DNA of 64,000 nucleotides from Endozoicomonas sp. ISHI1 (lineage in GTDB: Bacteria; Pseudomonadota; Gammaproteobacteria; Pseudomonadales; Endozoicomonadaceae): the NCBI RefSeq assembly GCF_024606225.1, contig NZ_JAGRPU010000007.1, positions 62,001-126,000 on the forward strand. Direction: 5' to 3'. The notes beneath the pieces are model-generated. The model saw only the letters and a list, made by a program, of their open reading frames with translations, was not told the origin of the DNA and searched no databases. Of this stretch, positions 27,301 through 35,287 are shown piece after piece. Position numbers and translations under genes: made by a program. How positions within the stretch are numbered: the stretch's first letter is position 1; each line of letters starts with the position of its first letter.

Positions 27301-29003
27301 ACAGGGCAAGGATTTATATTAAAAGCGGGCCACAACAGTACGACGATGAAATCCACGGTATGGGCGAAGCCGCTATTTACTTCGTCGATTGTGAGGCAAG
27401 GGATCTGAAAGGCTTCTCGGAATACTTCGCTGCCCGTTCTGCCAGTGGTAACAAGATCATAACGCTATTGCGTGAAGGTCTGATCAGCAAGGTTGAACTG
27501 GAGAACTACATCACGGCCGTCAGAAGTGTCGACGGTTATCAGACAGTGGATGAATTTGAGCACTTCCTGGGCTATGGACATGGAATCAAAGTGGCTGATT
27601 TCAAGGCTGTTGTCCGGATGCTGTCCGATGAGGGTGTTAAGGAATTCATGCAGAATGCCTTTACTCCTATGCCCCTGACTGGCCCGGCGGGTATGAAGGA
27701 GTCTGTTGCCGGCATGAAAGAGTACGCAGCTTCTGTTATCGCCAACTACGTTCTTGACGATATCGCCTTTGAAAACGGCCGCAAGACGGCTGCATTCCTG
27801 ACCAATGTTCAGGATACCCTGACACCTTATGCCAATGCTGCTGGCATGTCTGAATCAGAGCTGATCCAGATTATCCATGGCACACTGATGCAGACTCATG
27901 CCGCAGCCGTTGAGCGGCAGCTCAATGATTACTGGATCAAGCCTTCGGCCTCGCTGGTGCAGGCGGTCACCTGGTACTTCTCCAGCTACAAACCTCTACT
28001 GGTGACATATACCGCCAGGCATGCTGCCAGAGTGTCCCTCGCAAACATGGCGTTTCTCTACCTTCTGGATTTGACCAACAGGGGTGATTACCTGCACCGG
28101 ATGCCAACACCTTTCCAAAACTGGTTAGAACGCTACGGTGTTGACCTTGACCGAACTGACCAATATGCCTACCACAGTGGCATTGAAAAAGTCTCTGAAG
28201 TGGGTGGGCTGGCAATGCCATTGGGTAGGGCCGCTTCCTCAGTCATCCTGCTGAAAACCGGCTCTTTACTGTTTGCCAGACAATACAACGCGAACCCCTA
28301 CATGTATCGCAACATTTTCCGTCTGGTGCCCGATATAGTGAAATCCATGGGGTCCGGACAGGGAGTTCAAATACCGCTGCTGCACAGGATGACACCCGAA
28401 AAAGTGAAAACTCTGGCCTCTGCCACAGCCGGTCTGGTGATGGGTCCGGTTGCCACGGCCGGAGCATACGCCTATGGTATACTATCCCGGTATACCTATG
28501 CGCAAACGTTCGGGTTTGCTCTGGCGTCGAGTCTCACTTTCGACTTTTTCATGAACGACAACAAGATGCTGACTCAATGGCTGGGTGGCCCCCTGGGCCG
28601 AAGTCTTGACACCATCAACCGCTGGCGAGGAGTCGGTGAAACCGGCGATAACTATGCGAAACGTACTGCCATTGCTACACCTCAACGCTTCAATGAAACG
28701 CATGAAGAGTACGCAGGCCGCGTTAAAGTAAACAACATGATGCATGGCTGGACTCGAAGCGAAAATTATCTGCAGTTTCGTGAACGCCGTGATCGCACCA
28801 TGAAGTTGTTTGACAATGGCTGGGAGAAATACTTCAGGGAAAATGTGCCTGAATGGTCATTCTCCCATGTAGAAAGTATTCCCTACTCTTACACTCTGGG
28901 TACCTTCTTCAACTGGCAACAGAGCGACGATAAGAAAGTTTCTGGTCATGATAAAAAAATGCTTCTCAAGGGAGACGATAAAGTGACCCGCGACGAACTC
29001 TGA
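21321..29003 (+). CDS. P5: giant coiled-coil paralog, 2560 aa, RDEL C-terminus, altered signal cleavage site
   Basis: The family signal peptide is present, but residue 28 is Pro (GTQALP instead of GTQALA), which should block cleavage at the usual place; TQA26 is a possible alternative. The N-terminal region runs to about 480. The middle has three ~175-residue modules (LGIDDWDETQP near 627, a degraded copy near 803, LGIGNWNDA near 961), the last with a 15-unit pentapeptide VNTR (990-1064), then RTPGHP near 1279. FDFDDEWAPVHL lies near 1936 and the hydrophobic segments at about 2365-2408. Relative to P1 it lacks the region between TDKYIT and SRDEVDH (join at TDYAATDGQ). The tail KVTRDEL matches the ER-retrieval consensus. 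The 112-bp gap from P4 and 92-bp gap to P6 suggest an operon P4-P7. Function unknown. Confidence 0.92.
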   Translation: MTNARPNALSLAVAFATSSFIMGTQALPERKLQTISVDIQDKGHYEFVQSEVIVKPTLGDDQQPIPKSFTTTYPDLSTFRAVYTGPGISFTDILSVTDGSVSSVDLFETDENDIAQKYTKLLKIGDEGVFRFTHNLAEKQLVIEVRSGMTDQDSVKAVRDQWSGVQSLEPLTKIASPPQLSALLQGADHRAGYLGTRDDFVPLAIIEVEKVEVYERTFMRLIAAGDQPPELKRLGQSLFINDDALLAAATSAYIQVHVLREDIQQQALNELLAHSKPVGYVVQVEDDTQVYPVPAGYPKLEVTGETRGGIIVFRGQKQNPAQAALVERLFRLWQTSGHTHESEAQVSTRIKKRMLNNYQYIIRSRQMAILEELAVQGGIELEDKVERLLTLAYYESLEQALTNAAPPYEVDEFEFTVRHIRVASSVVTSSWVHNQLFRHFGFNPVLRNLLNNQLFIHSIHRVIPAISNINQVQDDAPGDDKQFASKVINNISRQLMEMENKLLALRQREGDITQLRYLMKLATEKAEAIEKEKLGLFQDRQQLETKLAQHRNRMDAVQDHMVKLQQQVEQIPELEKKLHMVRAIAREKKNQLERLEQEVERIPTLEREVQDARDDAIRARNAQTATELGIDDWDETQPLELQARRIREKILKIKPLDATTRQPAEEAAKAKQANIGGKRKITSVNGNTLDDLQSTQEQLDQITGLPDEKVREKLATIEGQLGLTPNHEEDLEARRKAIQWNLKRQAIEITQQYKEEQLEQERPDVWLQKLHQAFEQIPQLEQQVRDTAADVTKARNTKTTDLGFDGRDDTQPMVAAMRQPAQEAANAKQANIGGQRIFTSVNGNTMGQLYSIKDQLLQIAGLPDEKAREKLANIEGRLGLIPNIEDDLKARQQAIKWDLKQQEIEIIQQYKEAQHDQEKPEVWLRKLQQTIKQIPKLEQQVRDAAADATKARNAQIAAELGIGNWNDALSPEEQTSIISQKILENKPPVPATSIIATPFVAPSVVAPSAVAPSAVAPSPVAPSPVAPSAVAPSVVATPFVATSVVATPVARTLVAATPAAITSIPAKDTTEHPAEEAAKEKIAAIESKLNIIPDNENDLETRLQSIHQQLQHEQGPIGRVTRNNLANFEIQLGLVPDNKKDPQVRHQAIREQLKEQVAQIDQELFQAKVKASYATLAAYLNIENFGSSADIEDQEQRLLQKLTTMDAEHKILHKSLKTLRDQKDLEDSFTYARKAALAEVLGIDLNKNSKLEDRKTLERTVHVKLFELAKLEKELKDIRTPGHPEAMPEVLETLSNVEIALEMRNLDESNDVYLRRQAISDDMQAFIRDARQRTEEEALSLLKAAEEILNIKVNEEDDKTTRLTKIYRILYIGDLPDKLLDELDNNLWAYKITARGEKNLKLLKLLAHLHYKIEDPGPGKHATEQQIALLEAVEEILNINFDEEDDKAARLAWVHTVLDDGDISEDTLDRIGQALWKGDSTALSERDLKLKKLRAVLAYKVEDWYLDKHAKEQQTCLLAAVEEKLKIHPHEYVAAKERGEALTAKLAKDLNIAFAEDDNLSDQKDALKAKVQALMDEFDEASDDEGVRRARNNELAHQLSIKDYEEDATINNQNSLIEAKLKELYEAIFNAGQPDINERIATIENDLDKQMARLGSKPRYALDRELARAKGDIEKAKSELESIHRKLDAVYGKQAAFAHSGDTPSDTDYAATDGQVEVDHAKGEMPAIRRKYTQVTNFLREQDLREMELAAYAKVEEKQAQEDLNNKNQDIDESPLQNLVANRKQALLSEAQEAMEDHEGSLKVIEDAMGLKPDSTASYDTRIDALRKKKLELFGDDGSGGKILQLIRQQERLKKEAVVKKANIENMEQVLEAAEEVVRNEGGPFQYTPGQAEILANMYAFIRAHSLKKQALEAAMGLAHSAELSDKPVPDLLTFDFDDEWAPVHLQASVGNDLTFDQARRMVEVFKNLKTTFTSGPEAGPSLSPLKEARDLANRARIYIKSGPQQYDDEIHGMGEAAIYFVDCEARDLKGFSEYFAARSASGNKIITLLREGLISKVELENYITAVRSVDGYQTVDEFEHFLGYGHGIKVADFKAVVRMLSDEGVKEFMQNAFTPMPLTGPAGMKESVAGMKEYAASVIANYVLDDIAFENGRKTAAFLTNVQDTLTPYANAAGMSESELIQIIHGTLMQTHAAAVERQLNDYWIKPSASLVQAVTWYFSSYKPLLVTYTARHAARVSLANMAFLYLLDLTNRGDYLHRMPTPFQNWLERYGVDLDRTDQYAYHSGIEKVSEVGGLAMPLGRAASSVILLKTGSLLFARQYNANPYMYRNIFRLVPDIVKSMGSGQGVQIPLLHRMTPEKVKTLASATAGLVMGPVATAGAYAYGILSRYTYAQTFGFALASSLTFDFFMNDNKMLTQWLGGPLGRSLDTINRWRGVGETGDNYAKRTAIATPQRFNETHEEYAGRVKVNNMMHGWTRSENYLQFRERRDRTMKLFDNGWEKYFRENVPEWSFSHVESIPYSYTLGTFFNWQQSDDKKVSGHDKKMLLKGDDKVTRDEL
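23133..24650 (+). repeat. Three tandem modules inside P5
   Basis: Matching points at 23133, 23658 and 24129 give spacings of 525 and 471 bp. Units 1 and 2 share long near-identical stretches (AAGCAGGCGAACATTGGAGG at 23331 and 23802). Unit 2 has lost about 18 codons in its first helix pair (DLGFDGRDDTQPM runs straight into VAAMRQP). Unit 3 is expanded by the VNTR. Confidence 0.85.
24288..24512 (+). repeat. 15-bp in-frame VNTR in P5 (15 units)
   Basis: Fifteen 15-bp units such as GTCGCACCCTCGGCT encode VAPSA, VAPSP, VAPSV, VATPF and related pentapeptides. Several adjacent units are identical, which marks it as the probably most mutable of the four VNTRs. It occupies the same module position as in P2, P8 and P10. 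Confidence 0.93.
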
Positions 29004-29041
29004 TATCAGAAATCAGCGGATGACCTTTTCACAACCATCCC

Positions 29042-29079
29042 AACGAAACCAGTTTAAAGGAATACATACTGGTTTCGTT
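29042..29079 (+). promoter_or_regulatory. Class 2 leader: perfect 12-bp hairpin before P6
   Basis: AACGAAACCAGT and ACTGGTTTCGTT are perfect reverse complements separated by a 14-nt loop (TTAAAGGAATACAT). The stem ends 16 nt before the P6 ATG. The short T-poor tail makes a rho-independent terminator unlikely. A role in processing or in control of P6 translation within the P4-P7 unit is inferred. Confidence 0.65.
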
Positions 29080-29095
29080 CTTCTGAGGCATTAGA

Positions 29096-32000
29096 ATGAC
29101 GAGCGCTCACCCCAATGTATCAAGCCTTGCAGTAGCCGTTGCCATCAGTTCTTTCGTCACGGGTACACAGGCACTGGCGGATCGCGGGCTGCAGACAAAG
29201 TCTGTCGATATTCAGAGCAACGGACATACAGAGTTTACCCGGAGTGAGGTCATCGTTAAACCCACTTTAGGTGATGACCAGCAACCTGTTTTCCAATCCT
29301 TTACCACCACGTATCCTGATCAGGCTCCGGCCAGAGCGAGCTATATCGGCGCTTCTATAAGCTTTACAGACATTCTTTCTGATATTGATAGTGTTGTATC
29401 CACTGTTGATCTGTTTGAAACAGGTGAGAATAACGTCGCTCAGAAATACACCAAAGTCCTGAAAGTGGCTGATGAGGGTGTCTTCAAGTTCTCCCATAAC
29501 CTTGCAGAAAAGAAACTGGTCATTGAAGTCAGGGGCGGAATGACCGACCAGGATTCAGTTAAGGCTGTTCGTGATCAATTAATGGGCATTGAATCATTAG
29601 AACCGTTAACGGAAATCGCCGGACCCGGACAACTGTTCGGAGTCCTGAAAGGTGCAAATGACAGAGCAGGAAACCTTGGCACAAGTGATCACTATGTCGC
29701 CCTTGCCACCATCGAAGTAGGAGCCGTTGAAGTAAACGAGCGCACCTTCATGCGTCTTATCGCTTCCGGCGATCAGCCCCCCGACCCGGGACACCTGGGT
29801 CAATCAATCTTTGTCAACGACGAGTCCCTTTTTGCAGCCGCCACCTCAGCCTATATCCAGGTTCATGTCCTTGGAAAGAATTTACAACAGAAGGCACTTA
29901 ATAATCTGTTAGCACACAGCAAACCCGTCGGATATATTGTACACATTGAGGATGATACACAGGCATATCCTGTGCCTGCGGGTTATCCAAAGTTGGAAGT
30001 GGTAGAGGACCCGGGAGAGATTATTGTTTTCCGTGGTCAGATACCGAATCCGGGCGATGTCGCTTTTGTGGAAAGACTCTTTACACTCGACGAAGAAGCT
30101 GTCATTGATGACTCTCCTTTTCCAGTGATAGCAAAGGTTAATAAAAACAAGGTCAAAAGCTATCAGTACACCCTTCGTAGCAGGCAGATGGCGCTGCTGG
30201 AGGAGTTGGCTGCACAGCCCAATGCAGAACCCGACCCTCATAAACTGATGAAGCTTGCGGACTATGAATACCTCCAACAGGCATTGAGCAGTGCAATTCC
30301 AGATCGAGCAGATGAATTTCAGTTCTCATCTGCAAATATCAAAGTCGCTGCAAGGATCATCACGCCAAACTGGATGGAGGCCCAATTCGTAAAACACTTC
30401 AGCTTCAAACCAAAACTTAGAGATTTTCTGACTAATGGGTATTTTGTTCAGAAACTTATGCCTCTTTTACCCTCAGTGATGGTCGGGGCCTTTGACAGAG
30501 ACGAAACGTTTGCAACCAAAATCATGGACGACATGACCAGACAACTGATTGAGGTGGAAAACAAGCTGAAAGAACTACAGAAAGAGGAAATCAGGCTCAT
30601 CCGGTTTAAATATGCGTTGCAGCACGAATTGGATAGAGCCGATGCCAGCGAGCACATGAAACCGGAAGTACAAGAACGCTATCGGAAAGTTGAGGATAAA
30701 CTTGCAGAGATTCTTGTTAAGCAGAAAGGTCAGAGAGACCTGCAAGAGAAAATGATGCAGGAAGTCGAGCGAACTGCTCTGCTGGAACAACAACTTCGTA
30801 ATTCCAGAAAACAAGCCAAAAAAATTCACATTACTCAACTGGCAAAGGAGCTTGGTATTGATGACTGGGATGATACCCAGCCACAAGAAAAGCAAGCCAG
30901 ACGTCTCTTGGAGAAAATGAATGATATGTGCAAAGCAGTTATCGTGGCACTTACCGCAACAGGACAACCTGACGAAGAAGCTGTAAAAACAAAAGTGCCG
31001 ATGATTGAAAGCCAGCCCGGTCAACAACGTACTCAACGACAAAGCATCAGCACAGAGACGGAAAAAATAGATAAAATCAAAGCCTGCTTTGCAATCACTG
31101 CTTCACATTTAAACCTCAAGACATTTGATGGCAATGCAGATATTAAGACTCAGCAAAAAGTTCTGCTTCAGAGAGTCAGGGCACTGGATGCTCATAGACA
31201 GACAATCATGGCGCTGAATGATCGTCAACATCAACCGCTTCAAAGACTTCTCACAAAGAACATTCAAGACGGAGAAATGAAGGTTCAGGATTTACAGGCA
31301 AAATTTGTTAAAAGCGGTCTTGATGAAGCTGAAATCAGACTCATGCAAGCTACTGTGGCAACAATTTATGGTACCGCACCGGACCCGGACAGCACACCAG
31401 AGTCTCGCAGAGAATTCATGGAAACTATCCAGTTCAATATCAGGAAACTTGAAGTTCTGGAAGATGAACTGGAACTTATCAGAACACCTGTCCACTCAGC
31501 CGGGCCTGAAGTGCTTGATAAACTCAGTGCCGTGGAAAAAGTCCTGGGCATGCCCAGTAACGAGTACGATGTGTATTACCGTCGTCAGGCCATTGCTGAG
31601 GTAATGCAGTCACACATCACAGCCGCACAGCGCGCAGAAAAAGAGATCCTGGAATTACTGAAGGGCTCAGAGAAAACACTCGAAATTGAAGTCAATAAAG
31701 GCGATAACAAAGTAACAAGACTTAGCAAGGTTCACAGGACACTGCTCGAAGATGATATCCCGGAAAACAAACTGGATGAGATAGGAAATAACCTCTTTAA
31801 ACCAGGCAGCATAACTCTGAGTGCAGACAAGCAAGAAAAAATTAATCTGCTTAGTACACATTTTAGAGGTCATATCTTAAACGAGTTTGAGTCCCCCTTA
31901 AGACTACAGAAAAGGTTACTTCAAGCTATAGAGACCGGACTGAAGATTGACAAGAATGAAAACGTTGCTGCCAAAGAAAGAAGCAGGGATTTCATTGCTA

Positions 32001-35000
32001 AACTGGCCTGGAATCTAAAAGTAGAATTAAAAAAAGATACCAGTCTTAATGAACAGAAGGATGCTCTGAAAGAAAAAATTTGGGCATTAATGGATGATTT
32101 ATACGAACACAATGTCGATGAAGCTATCAAAAGAGATATAAACAATAAAATTGCTCACCAACTCGAGATTGGGGACTATCAGGATGATGCCCCCATGGAG
32201 GATCAGCTCAGTGACATCGCAGCAAAACTCATAGGTTTGGCAGAACAAGTAAACGAAGCGGGTCACCCCAATGTCAACGAACGTATCGCAGCCATTGATG
32301 CTGAGCTTGACAGGCAACTCGCTCGTCTGGGGCCTAAACCTCGATACGTTCTTGAGCGTGAGGTCGCCAGAGCCAGACAAGCAGTAAGAGAAGCTGAAGA
32401 TAAGTCGGAAGCGGTCTATCGCAAACTAGATGATGTTTATCACAAAAAGGGGCCTGTTTCTGCTGACGTCGACCCTGTCACGGGTGAAGACATGATAGCG
32501 CCTGATCGGGTAGTGAAAAAAATTCAAACCAGCCTGGGTCTGACACTGGGTGATGAGCAAACCACTGGAGACCGAATAGACGACATCAACACCATCGTTC
32601 ATGGTTGGGATGAAGTCGATGAAGTTGATCAAACAGCGGGGGGCGAACTGCCTCAAACCAGGAAAAAGTACGCTGATGTCACAGAATTCCTGCGTGAGAA
32701 CGACTGGAAAAGTGTAGAAGTGACCAATAGACGGCAAGAAGAGTGGAACGCACAAAAGTTTCTCGATCGTAAAAAACTGGAGATTGAAGATATTGGTAAC
32801 ACAGATGAGAAGACTAAAACCAAACGTAAGCAGGAAATCGCCAGACTGGGTTTAATCCTGAAGCGAAGAAGTGAAGCTTTATCAAAAGCAAAAGACGCTC
32901 TGACGGATTATCATAAAACCTTTCTTGACGTCGCTGAAGATGCTGTTGGCATTGAACCAGCCCCTTCTGATACCTATAAAGACCGGATCAAGACCCTGAG
33001 AAACAAACGTCTGGAGCTGGGCGGGAATGATGGAAAGGGTGGCAAGATCCGGCAACTGGTTCAGGAAAAGGCCCGACTTGAAGCTGAGCTTGAGACCATA
33101 AAAGCAGACATCGGGAGAATGAAGGAAGTCCTGAAGGCTGCCGAAGAAGCCGTCGAAAATGACGGCGCCCCATTCCAGTACACGCCCGGACAGGCAAAAA
33201 TACGGGCGGATTTGCATGCTTACATTCAGGGGGAATCTCTCAGGAAACAAGCTCTTGAAGCCGCAATAGGTCTGGCAGAATCAGCAGTAAAAAGCGGTAA
33301 GACAATCCCCTGCCTGTCAACTTTCGATTTTGACGATGAATTTGCACCGATTCGCTTGAAGGTATTGGCCGGAAACGATCTGACGCTTGATCAGGCCACC
33401 CGGATTGTCGAAGTCCTCAAAAATCTGAAGGCAACATTCACATCAGAGTCTTCAGAAAACCAGACTCTGAACCCTCTGGAAGAAATTCAGAAGCTGGCCT
33501 TCCGGGCGAAGATTCACATCGGAACCGGGACACAAGAGTACGACGATGAAATCCACGGTATGGGCGCAGCAGCTATTCACTTCGTCGAGCATGAACAAGG
33601 GGATCTGAAAAGCTTCCCGGAATACTTCGCTACTCACTCTGCCAGTGGTAACAAGATCATCACTCTATTGCGTGAAGGTCAGATCAGCCAGGTTGAACTT
33701 GAACACTACATGAAAGCCGTCAGAGGTGTCGACGGTTATCAGACAGTGGATGAATTTGAGCACTTTCTTGGTTATAAACACGGCGTCAAGGTGCCTGATT
33801 TCAGGCAGGTTGTCCTGATGCTGCCGGACGAGGGTATTGAGGAGTTTGTACAGGATACTTTTACTCCTGTGACCGTGGCCACCTCTGCCCCGGCAGGTAT
33901 GCAGGAATCAGTTGCCGGCATGAAAGAGTTCGCAGCTGCTGTCATTGCCAACTATGTTCTTGACGATCTTGCCTTTGAAAACGGTCGCAGGACGGCAGCA
34001 TTCCTTACCAATGTTCAGGATACCCTGACACCCTACTCCCATGCTGCCGGAATATTTGAATCAGAACTGATCCAGACTATCCATGGCATATTGATGCAGG
34101 TTCATGTTGCCGCTGTTGAGCAACAGCTCAATGAAAACTGGGTCAAACCTTCAGCCTCCCTGATACAGGCGGCAACCTGGTACTTCACCCACTACAAACC
34201 GCTACTGGTGAGCCACAGCGCCCCGGAGGCTGCCAAATTGTCCCTCTCAAGCATGGCTTTCCTCTATCTTCTGGATCTGACCAACCGGGGCGATTACACG
34301 CACAGGATGCTCACACCTTTCCAGCACTGGTTGGAACGCTGCAGTGCTGACCTTGACCGAACCGGCCAATATATCTACCACAGCGGCATTGAAAAAGTCT
34401 CTGAAGTGGGTGGGCTGGCAATGCCATTGGGCAAAGCTGCTTCCTCAGTCATCCTGCTGAAAACCAACTCTTTACTGTTTGCCAGACAATACAACGCCAA
34501 CCCCTGTAGGTATCGCAACCTTTTCCGCCTGGTTCCTGAAATAGTGAAATCCATGGGTTCCGGACAGGGGATTCAGATACCCCTGCTTTACAGGATCACA
34601 CCTGAAAAAGTGAAAACACTGGCCTCTGTCACAGCCGGCCTCGTGCTGGGTCCGGTTGCTACTGCCGGATCATACGTCCACGGACTTGTATACGGATTTA
34701 CCTACGCGCAAACCTTCGGATTGGCCCTGGCGTCGAGTCTCACTTTCGACTTTTTCATGAACGACAACAGGATGCTCACACAATGGCTGGGCGGACCTCT
34801 GGGGCGAAGTCTCGACAAGCTTAATCGCTGGCGGAGCACGGGTGAATCGGAATATGGCTATGTGAAACGTACAGCTATTGCCACGCCTCAACGCTTCAAT
34901 GAAACGGATGAAGAGTATGCAGGCCGTATTAAAACAAACAATGTAATGTTTGGCTGGACACGGAGTGAGAGTTATCTGCAATTCCGTGAAAGACGTGATC

Positions 35001-35176
35001 GCACCATGAAGATGTTTGACAATGGCTGGGAGAAATACTTCAAGAAAAGTGTGCCTCAATGGTCATTTTCCCATGCAGAAAGTATTCCTTACTCCTACAC
35101 TCTGGGAGCCTTCTATGGATGGCAGCAGAGCGGTAATAAGAAAGTTCATGCTCATGATAAGAAAAATGCTCCTTAA
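29096..35176 (+). CDS. P6: giant secreted-type coiled-coil paralog, 2026 aa
   Basis: The signal peptide has cleavage after GTQALA28. The Shine-Dalgarno is CTGAGGCATTAGA, a slight variant of the family GAGGTAGTAGA. One 175-residue module (LGIDDWDDTQP near 585) is followed by RTPVHS near 796, KPRYVLERE near 1083, FDFDDEFAPIRL near 1411 and hydrophobic segments near 1841-1883. A deletion relative to P1 joins DRIDDINTIVHG to DEVDQTAGGELP. It stops at KKNAP; a one-base shift would instead read MLLKRDDKKTGDEF up to base 35210, which corresponds to the P5 tail. The RDEL-type ending therefore seems lost here by a frameshift. Function unknown. Confidence 0.92.
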   Translation: MTSAHPNVSSLAVAVAISSFVTGTQALADRGLQTKSVDIQSNGHTEFTRSEVIVKPTLGDDQQPVFQSFTTTYPDQAPARASYIGASISFTDILSDIDSVVSTVDLFETGENNVAQKYTKVLKVADEGVFKFSHNLAEKKLVIEVRGGMTDQDSVKAVRDQLMGIESLEPLTEIAGPGQLFGVLKGANDRAGNLGTSDHYVALATIEVGAVEVNERTFMRLIASGDQPPDPGHLGQSIFVNDESLFAAATSAYIQVHVLGKNLQQKALNNLLAHSKPVGYIVHIEDDTQAYPVPAGYPKLEVVEDPGEIIVFRGQIPNPGDVAFVERLFTLDEEAVIDDSPFPVIAKVNKNKVKSYQYTLRSRQMALLEELAAQPNAEPDPHKLMKLADYEYLQQALSSAIPDRADEFQFSSANIKVAARIITPNWMEAQFVKHFSFKPKLRDFLTNGYFVQKLMPLLPSVMVGAFDRDETFATKIMDDMTRQLIEVENKLKELQKEEIRLIRFKYALQHELDRADASEHMKPEVQERYRKVEDKLAEILVKQKGQRDLQEKMMQEVERTALLEQQLRNSRKQAKKIHITQLAKELGIDDWDDTQPQEKQARRLLEKMNDMCKAVIVALTATGQPDEEAVKTKVPMIESQPGQQRTQRQSISTETEKIDKIKACFAITASHLNLKTFDGNADIKTQQKVLLQRVRALDAHRQTIMALNDRQHQPLQRLLTKNIQDGEMKVQDLQAKFVKSGLDEAEIRLMQATVATIYGTAPDPDSTPESRREFMETIQFNIRKLEVLEDELELIRTPVHSAGPEVLDKLSAVEKVLGMPSNEYDVYYRRQAIAEVMQSHITAAQRAEKEILELLKGSEKTLEIEVNKGDNKVTRLSKVHRTLLEDDIPENKLDEIGNNLFKPGSITLSADKQEKINLLSTHFRGHILNEFESPLRLQKRLLQAIETGLKIDKNENVAAKERSRDFIAKLAWNLKVELKKDTSLNEQKDALKEKIWALMDDLYEHNVDEAIKRDINNKIAHQLEIGDYQDDAPMEDQLSDIAAKLIGLAEQVNEAGHPNVNERIAAIDAELDRQLARLGPKPRYVLEREVARARQAVREAEDKSEAVYRKLDDVYHKKGPVSADVDPVTGEDMIAPDRVVKKIQTSLGLTLGDEQTTGDRIDDINTIVHGWDEVDEVDQTAGGELPQTRKKYADVTEFLRENDWKSVEVTNRRQEEWNAQKFLDRKKLEIEDIGNTDEKTKTKRKQEIARLGLILKRRSEALSKAKDALTDYHKTFLDVAEDAVGIEPAPSDTYKDRIKTLRNKRLELGGNDGKGGKIRQLVQEKARLEAELETIKADIGRMKEVLKAAEEAVENDGAPFQYTPGQAKIRADLHAYIQGESLRKQALEAAIGLAESAVKSGKTIPCLSTFDFDDEFAPIRLKVLAGNDLTLDQATRIVEVLKNLKATFTSESSENQTLNPLEEIQKLAFRAKIHIGTGTQEYDDEIHGMGAAAIHFVEHEQGDLKSFPEYFATHSASGNKIITLLREGQISQVELEHYMKAVRGVDGYQTVDEFEHFLGYKHGVKVPDFRQVVLMLPDEGIEEFVQDTFTPVTVATSAPAGMQESVAGMKEFAAAVIANYVLDDLAFENGRRTAAFLTNVQDTLTPYSHAAGIFESELIQTIHGILMQVHVAAVEQQLNENWVKPSASLIQAATWYFTHYKPLLVSHSAPEAAKLSLSSMAFLYLLDLTNRGDYTHRMLTPFQHWLERCSADLDRTGQYIYHSGIEKVSEVGGLAMPLGKAASSVILLKTNSLLFARQYNANPCRYRNLFRLVPEIVKSMGSGQGIQIPLLYRITPEKVKTLASVTAGLVLGPVATAGSYVHGLVYGFTYAQTFGLALASSLTFDFFMNDNRMLTQWLGGPLGRSLDKLNRWRSTGESEYGYVKRTAIATPQRFNETDEEYAGRIKTNNVMFGWTRSESYLQFRERRDRTMKMFDNGWEKYFKKSVPQWSFSHAESIPYSYTLGAFYGWQQSGNKKVHAHDKKNAP

Positions 35177-35287
35177 GAGAGACGATAAAAAGACCGGCGA
35201 CGAATTCTGATATCAGCAATCAGCGGATGAACTCTTCATAAAGAAACGAAACCTACCATACTGATTTAGTTCTTCTGAGGTAGTAGA
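35177..35287 (+). promoter_or_regulatory. P6-P7 junction: relic tail codons and class 2 leader of P7
   Basis: Bases 35177-35210 are out-of-frame relic codons of a DDKKTGDEF tail. They are followed by TATCAGCAATCAGCGGATGA, a block that also follows P3, P4, P5 and P9. The P7 leader has a decayed hairpin (AAACGAAACC against GATTTAGTT) and then TTCTTCTGAGGTAGTAGA. No separate promoter is evident, consistent with cotranscription from upstream. Confidence 0.5.

Noticed and set aside
29042-29079. Rho-independent terminator after P5
   Set aside because: The stem is good, but it is followed by CTTCTGAGG and not a T-run, and it sits right before the P6 ribosome binding site.
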